NCBI GenBank assembly: GCA_020636435.1
Contig: JACJXX010000001.1
Coordinates: forward strand, 2,559,001-2,623,000
From: Lewinellaceae bacterium
GTDB lineage: Bacteria; Bacteroidota; Bacteroidia; Chitinophagales; Saprospiraceae
DNA: 64,000 nt
Direction of reading: 5' to 3'
Shown: positions 27,690-35,954 of the stretch, one piece after another
Layout of the letters: each line of letters begins with the position of its first letter
How positions within the stretch are numbered: position 1 is the stretch's first letter
The notes under the pieces: model-generated
The model's input: only the letters and a program-made list of their open reading frames with translations
Told to the model about the DNA's origin: nothing
The model's database searches: none
Made by a program: the position numbers and the translations under genes

Positions 27690-29465
27690 ATGTCACTGCC
27701 TCTCATCTACCTGTCATTCGCCAATGACCCAAACGCTCCTCTGCCTGCCCTGACCCGGGAGCACGACAGCATCCGGGAGCTGCTCATGGACGGCGTTAAT
27801 GACCAGTGCTTTCAACTCTACCCGGAGCCTTTCGCCACTATTGAAAAAGTGGCCGATGGCCTTTCCTCCTTCAAGGACAGAGTGCATATTTTTCACTTTG
27901 GCGGCCATGCCGGCGGGCGGCAGCTCATCCTGACGGATCAGGAGGCCAACTCCGACGGCATAGCCAGCATGCTGGCCCAACAGAAAAACCTCAAGCTGGT
28001 GTTTCTCAACGGTTGCTCCACCCTGGGGCAGGTCAAATTGTTGCTGGAACTGGGGGCGCCCGCCGTCATTGCCACTTCGGCCCCTATCAATGACGAAAAG
28101 GCGGTCGACTTCGCCCGGCAGTTCTACCTGGCGCTGGCCAAAAAGCACAACATCCAGGAGGCTTTCCAGCAGGCGGCCGCCTTTGTTCAGGCTTCCGGCA
28201 GGGATGCCCCGAAAATACACCGCGATGTTGTCTTCGAAGACATGGGCGCCGGGGAGGATGCCTTGGCCTGGGGGCTGTACACCCAGGAAAAAAACGTGGA
28301 AGCCCTGCAGTGGAAACTGCCTACGGAAAGCCGAAAGCAGATCATCATTCAGGGTGCCAGCAGCCGGCACAGTACTTCCCGTGCCCCGGTCAACGAACAC
28401 CTCACCCAGGTTTTGCTCGACGCCCTGGCGCAGTACGACCGCAAACTCCGCTACGCCAAAAGGGATAGGGAGGAGGGAGAAGACCTCGACCTCCGCGAAG
28501 TGCGCCTCGACATCATGAACAGCCTGCCCGCGCCCATCGGGGAGCAGGTGCGCAAGCTGTTCGCCGCCGACCCGGAGTCGCAGGCCTCCCGGATGGACGA
28601 GGTCAGTGAAACAAGATTGGCCCAGCTGGTGAAAACGTACAACATTACCATCGAACTGCTGGCTTACATCACCATGGCCCAGCTCTGGGATGAATGCCAC
28701 AAGCGCCCCGATTTGAAGATTCCCCCGGATTGCCTCGACCACCTCCAGGCCTATTTTTCCCTCCAGCCTCAGAGCCTGCCCACCTATACTTTTGTCCCGC
28801 TCATCCGGAGTATCCGCCTGTTCTTTGAGGAACAACAGATTCCCCTCTTCATCGAGGAGATCGGAGCGCTGAAGGATCAGCTCACCGAAGGAAGCGTATT
28901 TTACCAGGCGATCCATTTTCTGGAATCCCTGAAGCAGAAACTCTATACGGACGGACAGGCCATTGCAGCCGGAGAATTGGAAGGTTATTGTGTGCAGGCC
29001 GAAGAGCAACTGGCCATTGTGCTAAGCAACCTGGGGTTTCTCGTCAAATACAAACTGGCGACGGTAAAAAATATCGACCTGATCAAGCGGCGCCACGCCC
29101 TTCCTCAGTACCGCCATGCGCTGGTCCAGCTCGACAAGGTGACCGCCGGGTATCTGGATCAGGACAAAGTTTTTGAAAAGTTCACCGATAACAAGTCCGT
29201 GCTTTTTCTCAAATCTCAAAAGGATGTGGAGGAATACCTGAACCTCTCCCCTTTTATCATTGACGAGAACGCCTTCACCGGTGATGATAAATCCAAACTG
29301 TTCTTCTTTACCCATTACGACCGGGCGGCGGAAAGCTACCACTACAAATTTGCCTACATCGAGGAAGACCACCTGCAGGCCAATGCCCAGCATCTGCCTG
29401 AGCTCACCGAACTGTTCGACAACTTCAGCCAGCATATATTTGGAAAAAGCCTGAACGCACTATGA
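27690..29465 (+). CDS. CHAT-domain protease of a STAND conflict pair
   Basis: 591 residues. The N-terminal 190 residues form a CHAT (caspase-like) domain with catalytic-type His73 in HIFHFGGHAGGRQLIL and Cys109 in LVFLNGCSTLGQVKLL. The C-terminal 400 residues are mostly helical and not recognised, ending in a region (about 440-590) of mixed strands and helices. There is no signal peptide, so it is cytoplasmic. The stop overlaps the ATG of the STAND gene (ATGA), so the two are co-translated. In such pairs the STAND ATPase is thought to sense a trigger through its repeats and activate the CHAT protease, leading to defence or cell death. This is family knowledge, not shown here. Confidence 0.8.
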   Translation: MSLPLIYLSFANDPNAPLPALTREHDSIRELLMDGVNDQCFQLYPEPFATIEKVADGLSSFKDRVHIFHFGGHAGGRQLILTDQEANSDGIASMLAQQKNLKLVFLNGCSTLGQVKLLLELGAPAVIATSAPINDEKAVDFARQFYLALAKKHNIQEAFQQAAAFVQASGRDAPKIHRDVVFEDMGAGEDALAWGLYTQEKNVEALQWKLPTESRKQIIIQGASSRHSTSRAPVNEHLTQVLLDALAQYDRKLRYAKRDREEGEDLDLREVRLDIMNSLPAPIGEQVRKLFAADPESQASRMDEVSETRLAQLVKTYNITIELLAYITMAQLWDECHKRPDLKIPPDCLDHLQAYFSLQPQSLPTYTFVPLIRSIRLFFEEQQIPLFIEEIGALKDQLTEGSVFYQAIHFLESLKQKLYTDGQAIAAGELEGYCVQAEEQLAIVLSNLGFLVKYKLATVKNIDLIKRRHALPQYRHALVQLDKVTAGYLDQDKVFEKFTDNKSVLFLKSQKDVEEYLNLSPFIIDENAFTGDDKSKLFFFTHYDRAAESYHYKFAYIEEDHLQANAQHLPELTELFDNFSQHIFGKSLNAL

Positions 29466-30238
29466 ACCAGAAAAGCCCATTCAAATTCCTGCAGCCCTAC
29501 ACCCGGCAGGACCGGGACATATTCTTCGGCCGCGACGAAGAGATAGAACAACTCTATCAGATGGTTTTTCAGGGGGATATTATCCTGGTGTACGGCCAAT
29601 CTGGCACGGGAAAGACCAGCCTGGTGCAGTGCGGCCTGGCCAGCCGCTTTCGGCCGACGGACTGGCTGGACCTCTTCGTACGGCGAAAGAACAACATCAA
29701 CCGTTCGCTCCGGCAGGCGCTCGTGCAGAAAGCCCAAAGGCCTGTCCAGCCGGAAGCCCCCCTTCCCCAACTGGTCAAGTCGGTCTACCTCGACTATTTC
29801 CGCCCGGTTTTCCTCATCTTCGACCAGTTCGAAGAACTGTTCATTTTCGGAACGAAGGAGGAGCAACAACAATTCATCCGGGATATCGCCCAGTTGCTGG
29901 AAGCTGCCATGTCGTGTAAGATCATTATTGTCATGCGGGAAGAATACCTGGCCCACCTCTTCGACTTTGAAAAGGTAGTGCCGGAAATTTACAACAAAAG
30001 GCTCCGGGTAGAACCCATGGGCGTGCAGAATGCCCAGCAGGTTATCCAGCGATCGTGCGAAAAACTGGGCATCGACATTGTCGGCGCCCCGGAAACGGTG
30101 GATAAGATCATAGAAAACGTCAGTGGAGGAAGAGCCGGCGTGCAACTGTCTTACCTGCAGGTATACCTGGACCGGCTGTGGCACGAAGCGGTGGGCGCTA
30201 CGGCGCCGGAAAGCCCAATGCTGCCATCTCGTTCTTAA
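29462..30238 (+). CDS. STAND ATPase, N-terminal part (split gene)
   Basis: 258 residues. It opens with FKFLQPYTRQDRDIFFGRDE, the typical lead-in of the nSTAND1-type P-loop module, then Walker A GQSGTGKTS (45-53), Walker B VFLIFDQFEELFIF (116-129) and GGRAGVQLSYLQVYLDRLWH of the helical/winged-helix part. It then ends in unrelated residues before a TAA at 30236. The expected continuation (FTPALIDRIGPIGRVLEDFL) is found 8 bp later in another frame. So this is the first part of a longer STAND protein, interrupted by a frameshift or genuinely split. The start overlaps the CHAT stop. Confidence 0.8.
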   Translation: MNQKSPFKFLQPYTRQDRDIFFGRDEEIEQLYQMVFQGDIILVYGQSGTGKTSLVQCGLASRFRPTDWLDLFVRRKNNINRSLRQALVQKAQRPVQPEAPLPQLVKSVYLDYFRPVFLIFDQFEELFIFGTKEEQQQFIRDIAQLLEAAMSCKIIIVMREEYLAHLFDFEKVVPEIYNKRLRVEPMGVQNAQQVIQRSCEKLGIDIVGAPETVDKIIENVSGGRAGVQLSYLQVYLDRLWHEAVGATAPESPMLPSRS

Positions 30239-30245
30239 TTAAAAA

Positions 30246-33200
30246 ATGACCGCCATTATGTCTCAGAAAGTATCGTTTACCCCCGCTCTCATCGACCGCA
30301 TCGGCCCCATCGGCCGGGTGCTGGAGGACTTCCTGAGCCAGCAGGTCCGGGCTGTACAGGCGGCGCTGGAAGGAAAGTGGCGGGGGATATCGCACTCGGC
30401 GGCCAAACGGGTGCTCAACGAATTCGTCAGCCTGGAAGGCACTAAAAAGCCCCAGTCGGCACAGGAATTTCAGGCCCTCGGCGTCAATGAGGCCCAGAAG
30501 CTTTTCATCCTGCAGCAGCTCGAGAAAAGCAGGATACTGACGGAATCGGATGGCATCTATGAGGTCGCCCACGACACCCTGGCCAAGATCATCGCCGAAC
30601 AGCGAACCGATGACGAGGTCGCCCTCCTGGAAGCCGTCAAACTGGTCAAAGACCGCCACCAGGACCACCAAAAGTTCGGAACGCTGCTCAGCCGAAACGA
30701 ACTGGCCTTCCTGAGCCGCTACGAAGCCCGGCTGAGAGAATACGAGCAACTGGCCCCGGAAGAATGGGCTTTCGTCCGGGAAAGCAAACGCAAAACCACC
30801 CGGAATAGATGGTTACTGATCGTTGCCCTCGCTGCCCTGGTCGCCGCTTCACTGGGCGTTGCCTATAATATCAATCAACAGAAAAATAAGGCGCAAGAAC
30901 AGAAAAACTGGGCGGAACAGCAACAGAAAATTGCCGAAAAAGAGAAAGCGAATGCGGAACGGCAACAGAAAATTGCCGAAAGCGAGAGAATGAAGGCGGA
31001 TCAGCAAAAGGAAATCGCGGATCGGCAAAGGAAAATTGCCGAAGAAAAAACAGCGGAAGCGGAAGCGGAAAGAAAAATAGCCGAAGAAAAAACAAAAGAA
31101 GCGCAGCTGCAAAAGAATAACGCAGAACAGCAATGGCAAAGAGCCGAAGAAAAAACAAAAGAAGCGCAGCTGCAAAAGAATAACGCAGAACAGCAATGGC
31201 AAAGAGCCGAAGAAAAAACAAAAGAAGCGCAGCTGCAAAAGAAAATCGCGGAGAAAGCGTTTCTGCAACTGAGGCAAGCGAATTACTTCATGTTGTCCGG
31301 CCAGTCTTCAAGAGTTCAGGATGACGACAATACGCTGGCCCTCCAATTGGCTTACGCCGCGTACAATACCGCTTTGGAGGCAGAGGAGCAAGGCATTGGC
31401 TCGGCTGAAGAAAGGGCGCAGGCCAAAGAAGAGGCCTGGAATTTGTTTATGGACAAGGCCGCCCAGCAAGATGCTCCTTTTTATCAGGCGCGTATTGACC
31501 TCAACAACGAGGTGTCCTCCCTCAATTTCCGCAACGGCGAGCTCATCATCGGAGGAGGGAACGGCGAACTCTCGATCAGGACGACGGGCGGACAGCTCAT
31601 AGAGAAGTCTGCTGACAAAATCAATATCCAGGCCCCGGTATTTTCCCAGAACGGGACATTCGCCACTATCTCGGAGGATAGATCCGAAGTATACTACTGG
31701 CCCCAAATCAACGAAAAGCAAAAGCTAGCTTTACTTGATCCCAAAGAGTCCATTGAAATCAATGCCATCGCACTTTCTAAAGACGGCGAATTCCTCCTGG
31801 CCAATACCGGCGATTCCTTCATAAAGTATGAGTTTGCAACCAAAAAATCCGAGCCTCTGACGGTAAAAGGATCAAAGGCCGCCAGCTGTATTGCCTTTTT
31901 ACCAAAAGATGAGCACTTCTTGTATGCTTATGAAGATAAAAAAAATGACTACCGCATCAAGATACAAAGCCTGGAGACTCGCAAACCGCTTTTCAACTGG
32001 TCAAATCCCCCAAAGGGGCATAGCGACAGAATAACCGCTCTTTCCGTCTCCCCGAACGGAAAATATCTCGTTTCCGGAAGCAGGGACAAAACAGCCATCC
32101 TCTGGTCTATAGATGCCGAGAAGCCGTCCCTCGATAATTTACACACCCTCGATGGCCATAATCATAAGGTAAATGCAGTGGCCTTCTCACCCGATGGAAG
32201 GTATATCGCAACAGGAAGCGACGATAAAACGGTCATATTGTGGAACCTGAACGGGGAAATGATCCAAACCTTCAAAGGCCACTCCCAGGGGGTGACAGCG
32301 CTCCAATGGATCAATGAGCATTCTTTCGCCTCCGGCAGCCTGGACAAGACAGTGAAGATCTGGGACATCACCCACTTGTACCGCAAAATGGAACACCAGG
32401 AAGGGAGCGCGCATTATTATGGAGATATCTTCCAGGCCAGGTTTAATGACAAGAACCAGGCCATCACCGCCACCCGCAGCGGCAATATTTACCGCTGGGA
32501 TTTGTCTGGCGGGCAGCTCACCACCGATACCCTGGGGAAGATGCCGCCCGGAGGGTTTAACCAGATCACCGATTTTTTCCTTCTTCCCGGGAAGAATCAA
32601 GATCAGTATTTGGATCAACTGCTTTACAGCAATAAACGGGGGTATATCGGCCTGGCCTCCCTGCAGGAAGACAGTGCAAATGTCAAAACATTAAAAAAAG
32701 AAGAAGAGGATAAAAGAACTTACAAAATAAAGGAAGGCGATTGTTTCACCTATCTTCCGCTTTCCCCCAGCAAAAAGTCTTTTCTTCTCGTCGGCCTGAA
32801 TGAACCCATGGTGCACCAATATACATTCCAGGAAGATTCCATTGTAAAAAGCCCGGTGGCCTTCGGGCCACATCCGGTGGTTGACCACCCCGCAATGACG
32901 GCCGCCTATTTTCCCAAAAGCAAAAAGGTGGTGACCGCCGACCTGAAAGGCAACGTATATATCTGGAGCACTCTCGATGGCAGCCCACTGCACAAATGGG
33001 AAGCTCATAGCCCCGAAGAAAAGGATGAAGGCATCATTTCTGTCGCCGTATCCCCGGATGAATCCTATATCGCTACCGGCGGAAGGGACAATAAACTCAT
33101 TCTCTGGGACACTACAGGAAACCCGAAAGACACCCTTGAACATGGAAGGCCCATCCGCAGTATCGCCTTTTCCAAAAATGGAAACCTGCTCCTTACCGGC

Positions 33201-33446
33201 AGTATCGATGAACTGGCCCGATTATACCGGCTCACGGATGGGAAATGGCAATTGAGGCAACGTTTCGAGGGGCATACCAACACCATCTGGTCCGTTTCCT
33301 TTTCCTCGAATGAACAGCAGGTGCTTACCACCAGCCTGGACAATTCCGCCCGGATTTGGAACATCATCGATGAAAAATTTATGAATAGCGATAGGATCGC
33401 TCCGCTGACCGCAAGCCAAAGGCGGCAATATGGGTTGAAAGACTGA
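30246..33446 (+). CDS. STAND C-terminal part: winged helix, TM, coiled coil, WD40
   Basis: 1066 residues. Residues 8-160 continue the STAND module (FTPALIDRIGPIGRVLEDFL, ALGVNEAQKLFILQQLEKSR, YEVAHDTLAKIIAEQRTDDE). A hydrophobic segment (WLLIVALAALVAASLGVAY, about 190-208) is followed by a long Glu/Lys/Gln coiled coil (about 212-345) containing 21-residue repeats. The C-terminal 600 residues are WD40 repeats, such as GHSDRITALSVSPNGKYLVS, GHNHKVNAVAFSPDGRYIAT, GHSQGVTALQWINEHSFASG and GHTNTIWSVSFSSNEQQVLT. The architecture, an ATPase switch with a repeat sensor linked to CHAT, is that of NTP-dependent conflict proteins. The ATG at 30246 is the first in frame and probably not the original start. 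Confidence 0.8.
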   Translation: MTAIMSQKVSFTPALIDRIGPIGRVLEDFLSQQVRAVQAALEGKWRGISHSAAKRVLNEFVSLEGTKKPQSAQEFQALGVNEAQKLFILQQLEKSRILTESDGIYEVAHDTLAKIIAEQRTDDEVALLEAVKLVKDRHQDHQKFGTLLSRNELAFLSRYEARLREYEQLAPEEWAFVRESKRKTTRNRWLLIVALAALVAASLGVAYNINQQKNKAQEQKNWAEQQQKIAEKEKANAERQQKIAESERMKADQQKEIADRQRKIAEEKTAEAEAERKIAEEKTKEAQLQKNNAEQQWQRAEEKTKEAQLQKNNAEQQWQRAEEKTKEAQLQKKIAEKAFLQLRQANYFMLSGQSSRVQDDDNTLALQLAYAAYNTALEAEEQGIGSAEERAQAKEEAWNLFMDKAAQQDAPFYQARIDLNNEVSSLNFRNGELIIGGGNGELSIRTTGGQLIEKSADKINIQAPVFSQNGTFATISEDRSEVYYWPQINEKQKLALLDPKESIEINAIALSKDGEFLLANTGDSFIKYEFATKKSEPLTVKGSKAASCIAFLPKDEHFLYAYEDKKNDYRIKIQSLETRKPLFNWSNPPKGHSDRITALSVSPNGKYLVSGSRDKTAILWSIDAEKPSLDNLHTLDGHNHKVNAVAFSPDGRYIATGSDDKTVILWNLNGEMIQTFKGHSQGVTALQWINEHSFASGSLDKTVKIWDITHLYRKMEHQEGSAHYYGDIFQARFNDKNQAITATRSGNIYRWDLSGGQLTTDTLGKMPPGGFNQITDFFLLPGKNQDQYLDQLLYSNKRGYIGLASLQEDSANVKTLKKEEEDKRTYKIKEGDCFTYLPLSPSKKSFLLVGLNEPMVHQYTFQEDSIVKSPVAFGPHPVVDHPAMTAAYFPKSKKVVTADLKGNVYIWSTLDGSPLHKWEAHSPEEKDEGIISVAVSPDESYIATGGRDNKLILWDTTGNPKDTLEHGRPIRSIAFSKNGNLLLTGSIDELARLYRLTDGKWQLRQRFEGHTNTIWSVSFSSNEQQVLTTSLDNSARIWNIIDEKFMNSDRIAPLTASQRRQYGLKD
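31080..31245 (+). repeat. 63-bp tandem repeat coding for coiled coil
   Basis: Units begin at 31080, 31143 and 31206, exactly 63 bp (21 codons) apart and nearly identical at DNA level; the third is partial. They code for AEEKTKEAQLQKNNAEQQWQ and one more residue. Copy number may vary, changing coiled-coil length without frameshift. Confidence 0.92.
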
Positions 33447-33464
33447 TGGCCTCTTAACCCCAAG

Positions 33465-34427
33465 TTAATACCCCACAAACACCGGTGCCTGCTGGTACTG
33501 ATACGCCGTATCCGTCAGGATTTTCATTTCCTTCGTTCGCCAGTCCATCAGCCCGATGTGAAACTGCGTTTGCTCGTCGTCGAACAGCTCGATGGCCAGC
33601 CACCGGCCGTCCGGGCTCCAGGCGTGCCAGCCTTCGTTCTGGGAGTTGTCGGTGAGTTTCCAGTGCTTTTGGCCATCCAGGGTGACGGCGTAGAGGCTGT
33701 ACTTGCCGTTCTGCTTGCTTTGGTAGCTGATGAAGTGTTCGGCCGGATGTTCGACCGGGGTGCCGGCGTGGTAGCCGAACTTGCCGGCGGTGGTGTCTCC
33801 TTTGGGATAGTGGGTGAGCTGCCGCCGGCCGGTTCCATCCATATTGATGAGGTAGAGTTCTTCATTGAAGCCATCTATCAGCTTGGATTTGGTCAGCCCG
33901 CCCCGGAAAACGACCTGTTTCCCTCCGTTGACAAACAACGGGTCGCCCGAAAAGGGCAGGCCGGTGTATAATTTGTCCAGTACTTTCCCCTGAAGGTTAA
34001 TGATGTAAAAAGCGGAATCCACCGAGGGATGGGGGGTGACGATCAGCTCCGCCCCGTTTTTCCGGCTGCTCATCCAGCTGTCCGCCAGGCAGATGTCGGA
34101 TACCTTGCGGCCATTCCCGCCGTTGCTATCCATCTCGTACAGGATATAACAGCACCGCCGGCAGGTGTCCCGGTCCGATATGAACAGGATTTTATCCCGG
34201 TAGGCGTAGTACGTCCATTCCAGGCCCTGGCGGTTGCTGATGTTCTTTTTGCCGCTGCCGTCCGGGTTCATGGTGAAAATCTCGTAGTCGTCGGCTTCCG
34301 GGTCGGCCAGCACGTTGTAGGCGATGCGGTATTGGGGTTGCCGGGCGGCGCCCGAATCCTTGAGCCGGCTGCCGCAGGCAACGAGGCCGGTAGCCAGGAT
34401 TAAAAAGAAAAAAGGTTTAATATTCAT
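33465..34427 (-). CDS. TolB-like beta-propeller lipoprotein
   Basis: About 320 residues from the ATG at 34427, chosen because it starts a lipoprotein signal (IKPFFFLILATGLVAC, Cys about residue 19); the frame itself extends to 34505. The rest has PD40/TolB-type propeller blades: DYEIFTMNPDGSGKKNISNR, ILFISDRDTCRRCCYILYEM DSNGGNGRKVSD, LYLINMDGTGRRQLTHYPKG and WHAWSPDGRWLAIEL. It is probably a periplasm-facing membrane lipoprotein. Its binding partner is unknown. It converges with the STAND gene. Confidence 0.8.
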   Translation of the reverse strand: MNIKPFFFLILATGLVACGSRLKDSGAARQPQYRIAYNVLADPEADDYEIFTMNPDGSGKKNISNRQGLEWTYYAYRDKILFISDRDTCRRCCYILYEMDSNGGNGRKVSDICLADSWMSSRKNGAELIVTPHPSVDSAFYIINLQGKVLDKLYTGLPFSGDPLFVNGGKQVVFRGGLTKSKLIDGFNEELYLINMDGTGRRQLTHYPKGDTTAGKFGYHAGTPVEHPAEHFISYQSKQNGKYSLYAVTLDGQKHWKLTDNSQNEGWHAWSPDGRWLAIELFDDEQTQFHIGLMDWRTKEMKILTDTAYQYQQAPVFVGY

Positions 34428-34622
34428 TTTCAGGAGTTCGTTTTTTTTTTGTGTCCGGTAGTCGAACTGAAATAAATTGGGTGTAAGTTTTCCTCCAAAT
34501 TCCAAAATCGGAGAATGTCCTCCCCCGTCGGCAGAGGTGATTGGTTCTGGGCAGAATAGCCTCGGAGAGGCGTAATGTTGTAAGAAAAAAATTTGCCTCG
34601 TCTTTAGCTCCGGGGAGGCTTT

Positions 34623-35030
34623 TCACCTCCATACCCCCAGGATGAAGCCAATAACTGTAAAGTAAATTATGATATAGCCTCCGTTAATGAGAATATACCT
34701 CCAGCTTTTCTGTTCAAACAAAGCGATGGAGGTAAAAATGGCCGCCGCCCATCCGAAACCGGCGAGGAAGCCCGCCATTGTTCCCCATTGCCAATCCGTG
34801 CCGGCGTCGCCCAGAAAGAAAGCCAGGTTGTAAGACATCAGGTAGGCCAGCAGAAACCCGAGGCCATACATTTTCATCGGGCTGGCTTTCTGAATGTCCT
34901 CGTCCGTCAGGCCGTTTTCCTGTTTCCAGGCCTGGTAGAACAAGGCCGGCGAATACCACGCCGCTCCCAGCAGCATGTTAAAGACGGCGCAGGCCAGCAC
35001 TGCCCAGTGGTTGATCATCATATTTTCCAT
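34623..35030 (-). CDS. DUF1761-like small membrane protein
   Basis: 135 residues with about four hydrophobic segments. The pattern at the N terminus, INHWAVLACAVFNMLLGAAW YSPALFYQAW, and GLGFLLAYLMSYNLAFFLGD fit the DUF1761 family of inner-membrane proteins of unknown function. It is monocistronic and converges with nothing close. The first Met (35030) or those three to four codons later could be the start. Confidence 0.7.
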   Translation of the reverse strand: MENMMINHWAVLACAVFNMLLGAAWYSPALFYQAWKQENGLTDEDIQKASPMKMYGLGFLLAYLMSYNLAFFLGDAGTDWQWGTMAGFLAGFGWAAAIFTSIALFEQKSWRYILINGGYIIIYFTVIGFILGVWR

Positions 35031-35362
35031 TGCTTTTTGTACAAAGATCGGAAGATGAATTCAGGAAGGATTGTAAAAAATTTACCTGCCGAAGGGTGGC
35101 AGTTGTTCTATTTCCTGCTCCAGGGCCAACTCCATTGCAGTTTAACTACTCAATACCCAACGGCAATCCACATCGCTAATCCCGGCTGCCCTTTTCCTGC
35201 AAACGGCTGTAAATTAAACGTGCAACCAAACATAGCGCACTGGATTTCAGTTCAATAAAGGAAGGAAGTCTCACTTCCCGCCCGGGAAAGCATACGAGAC
35301 AAAAAAGATTTAAATTACAGTACGGTATATTCCATTAAGACCTTCTTAAAAAATCTCACCCA

Positions 35363-35824
35363 ATGAAAAAGATTGCCATCAAATACGGTTTGCTGATGCT
35401 TGCCGGATTCACCGCATTTTTCCTGATCATGCACCTACTGGGCCATAGCCAGAACTACAACCTGCGTATTTTTAACGGCATCATCCATATCGGGCTGATC
35501 GCCCTCGCTATCCGGGAGTACCGCAAGGCCGAACCGGAGGGCCTTTCCAACTATATATCCGGCGTAGCGATGGGGATTTACGCCTCTCTTATCGGAGTGG
35601 TCGGCTTTACCATATTTATGGTGCTTTACCTCTCCGCTGATCCGGCATTAATGGCCTCTATTCAGGCCTCCATTCCCATCGGAGAATACTTCAACCCGAT
35701 AACGGCCAGCCTGTTTATCCTGGTGGAAGGGGTGGCTGTAAGCCTCATCGGCTCCTATATTGTCACGCGCATCATCGACATGAATATGGCCGGCGACAAG
35801 GCCTGGGAGCGGTTTCGGAGGTAG
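35363..35824 (+). CDS. DUF4199-like membrane protein
   Basis: 153 residues with four hydrophobic segments (YGLLMLAGFTAFFLIMHLLG, IFNGIIHIGLIALAIREY, ISGVAMGIYASLIGVVGFTI FMVLYL and LFILVEGVAVSLIGSYIV). The layout resembles DUF4199 proteins of Bacteroidota, including a polar stretch (REYRKAEPEGLSNYISG) between helices 2 and 3. It is probably in the inner membrane; function unknown. Confidence 0.65.
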   Translation: MKKIAIKYGLLMLAGFTAFFLIMHLLGHSQNYNLRIFNGIIHIGLIALAIREYRKAEPEGLSNYISGVAMGIYASLIGVVGFTIFMVLYLSADPALMASIQASIPIGEYFNPITASLFILVEGVAVSLIGSYIVTRIIDMNMAGDKAWERFRR

Positions 35825-35954
35825 GAGTGGGAGTGTTCAAAGTTCTGTGTTCAAGGTTTACAGTTTTCTGGACAGTCCCGAATGAAGAAAGGAGTATTAG
35901 CGTTGCCCGTTGTCGGTTGTTCGCAGGCAACCAACAACGGGCAACTACATTCAA

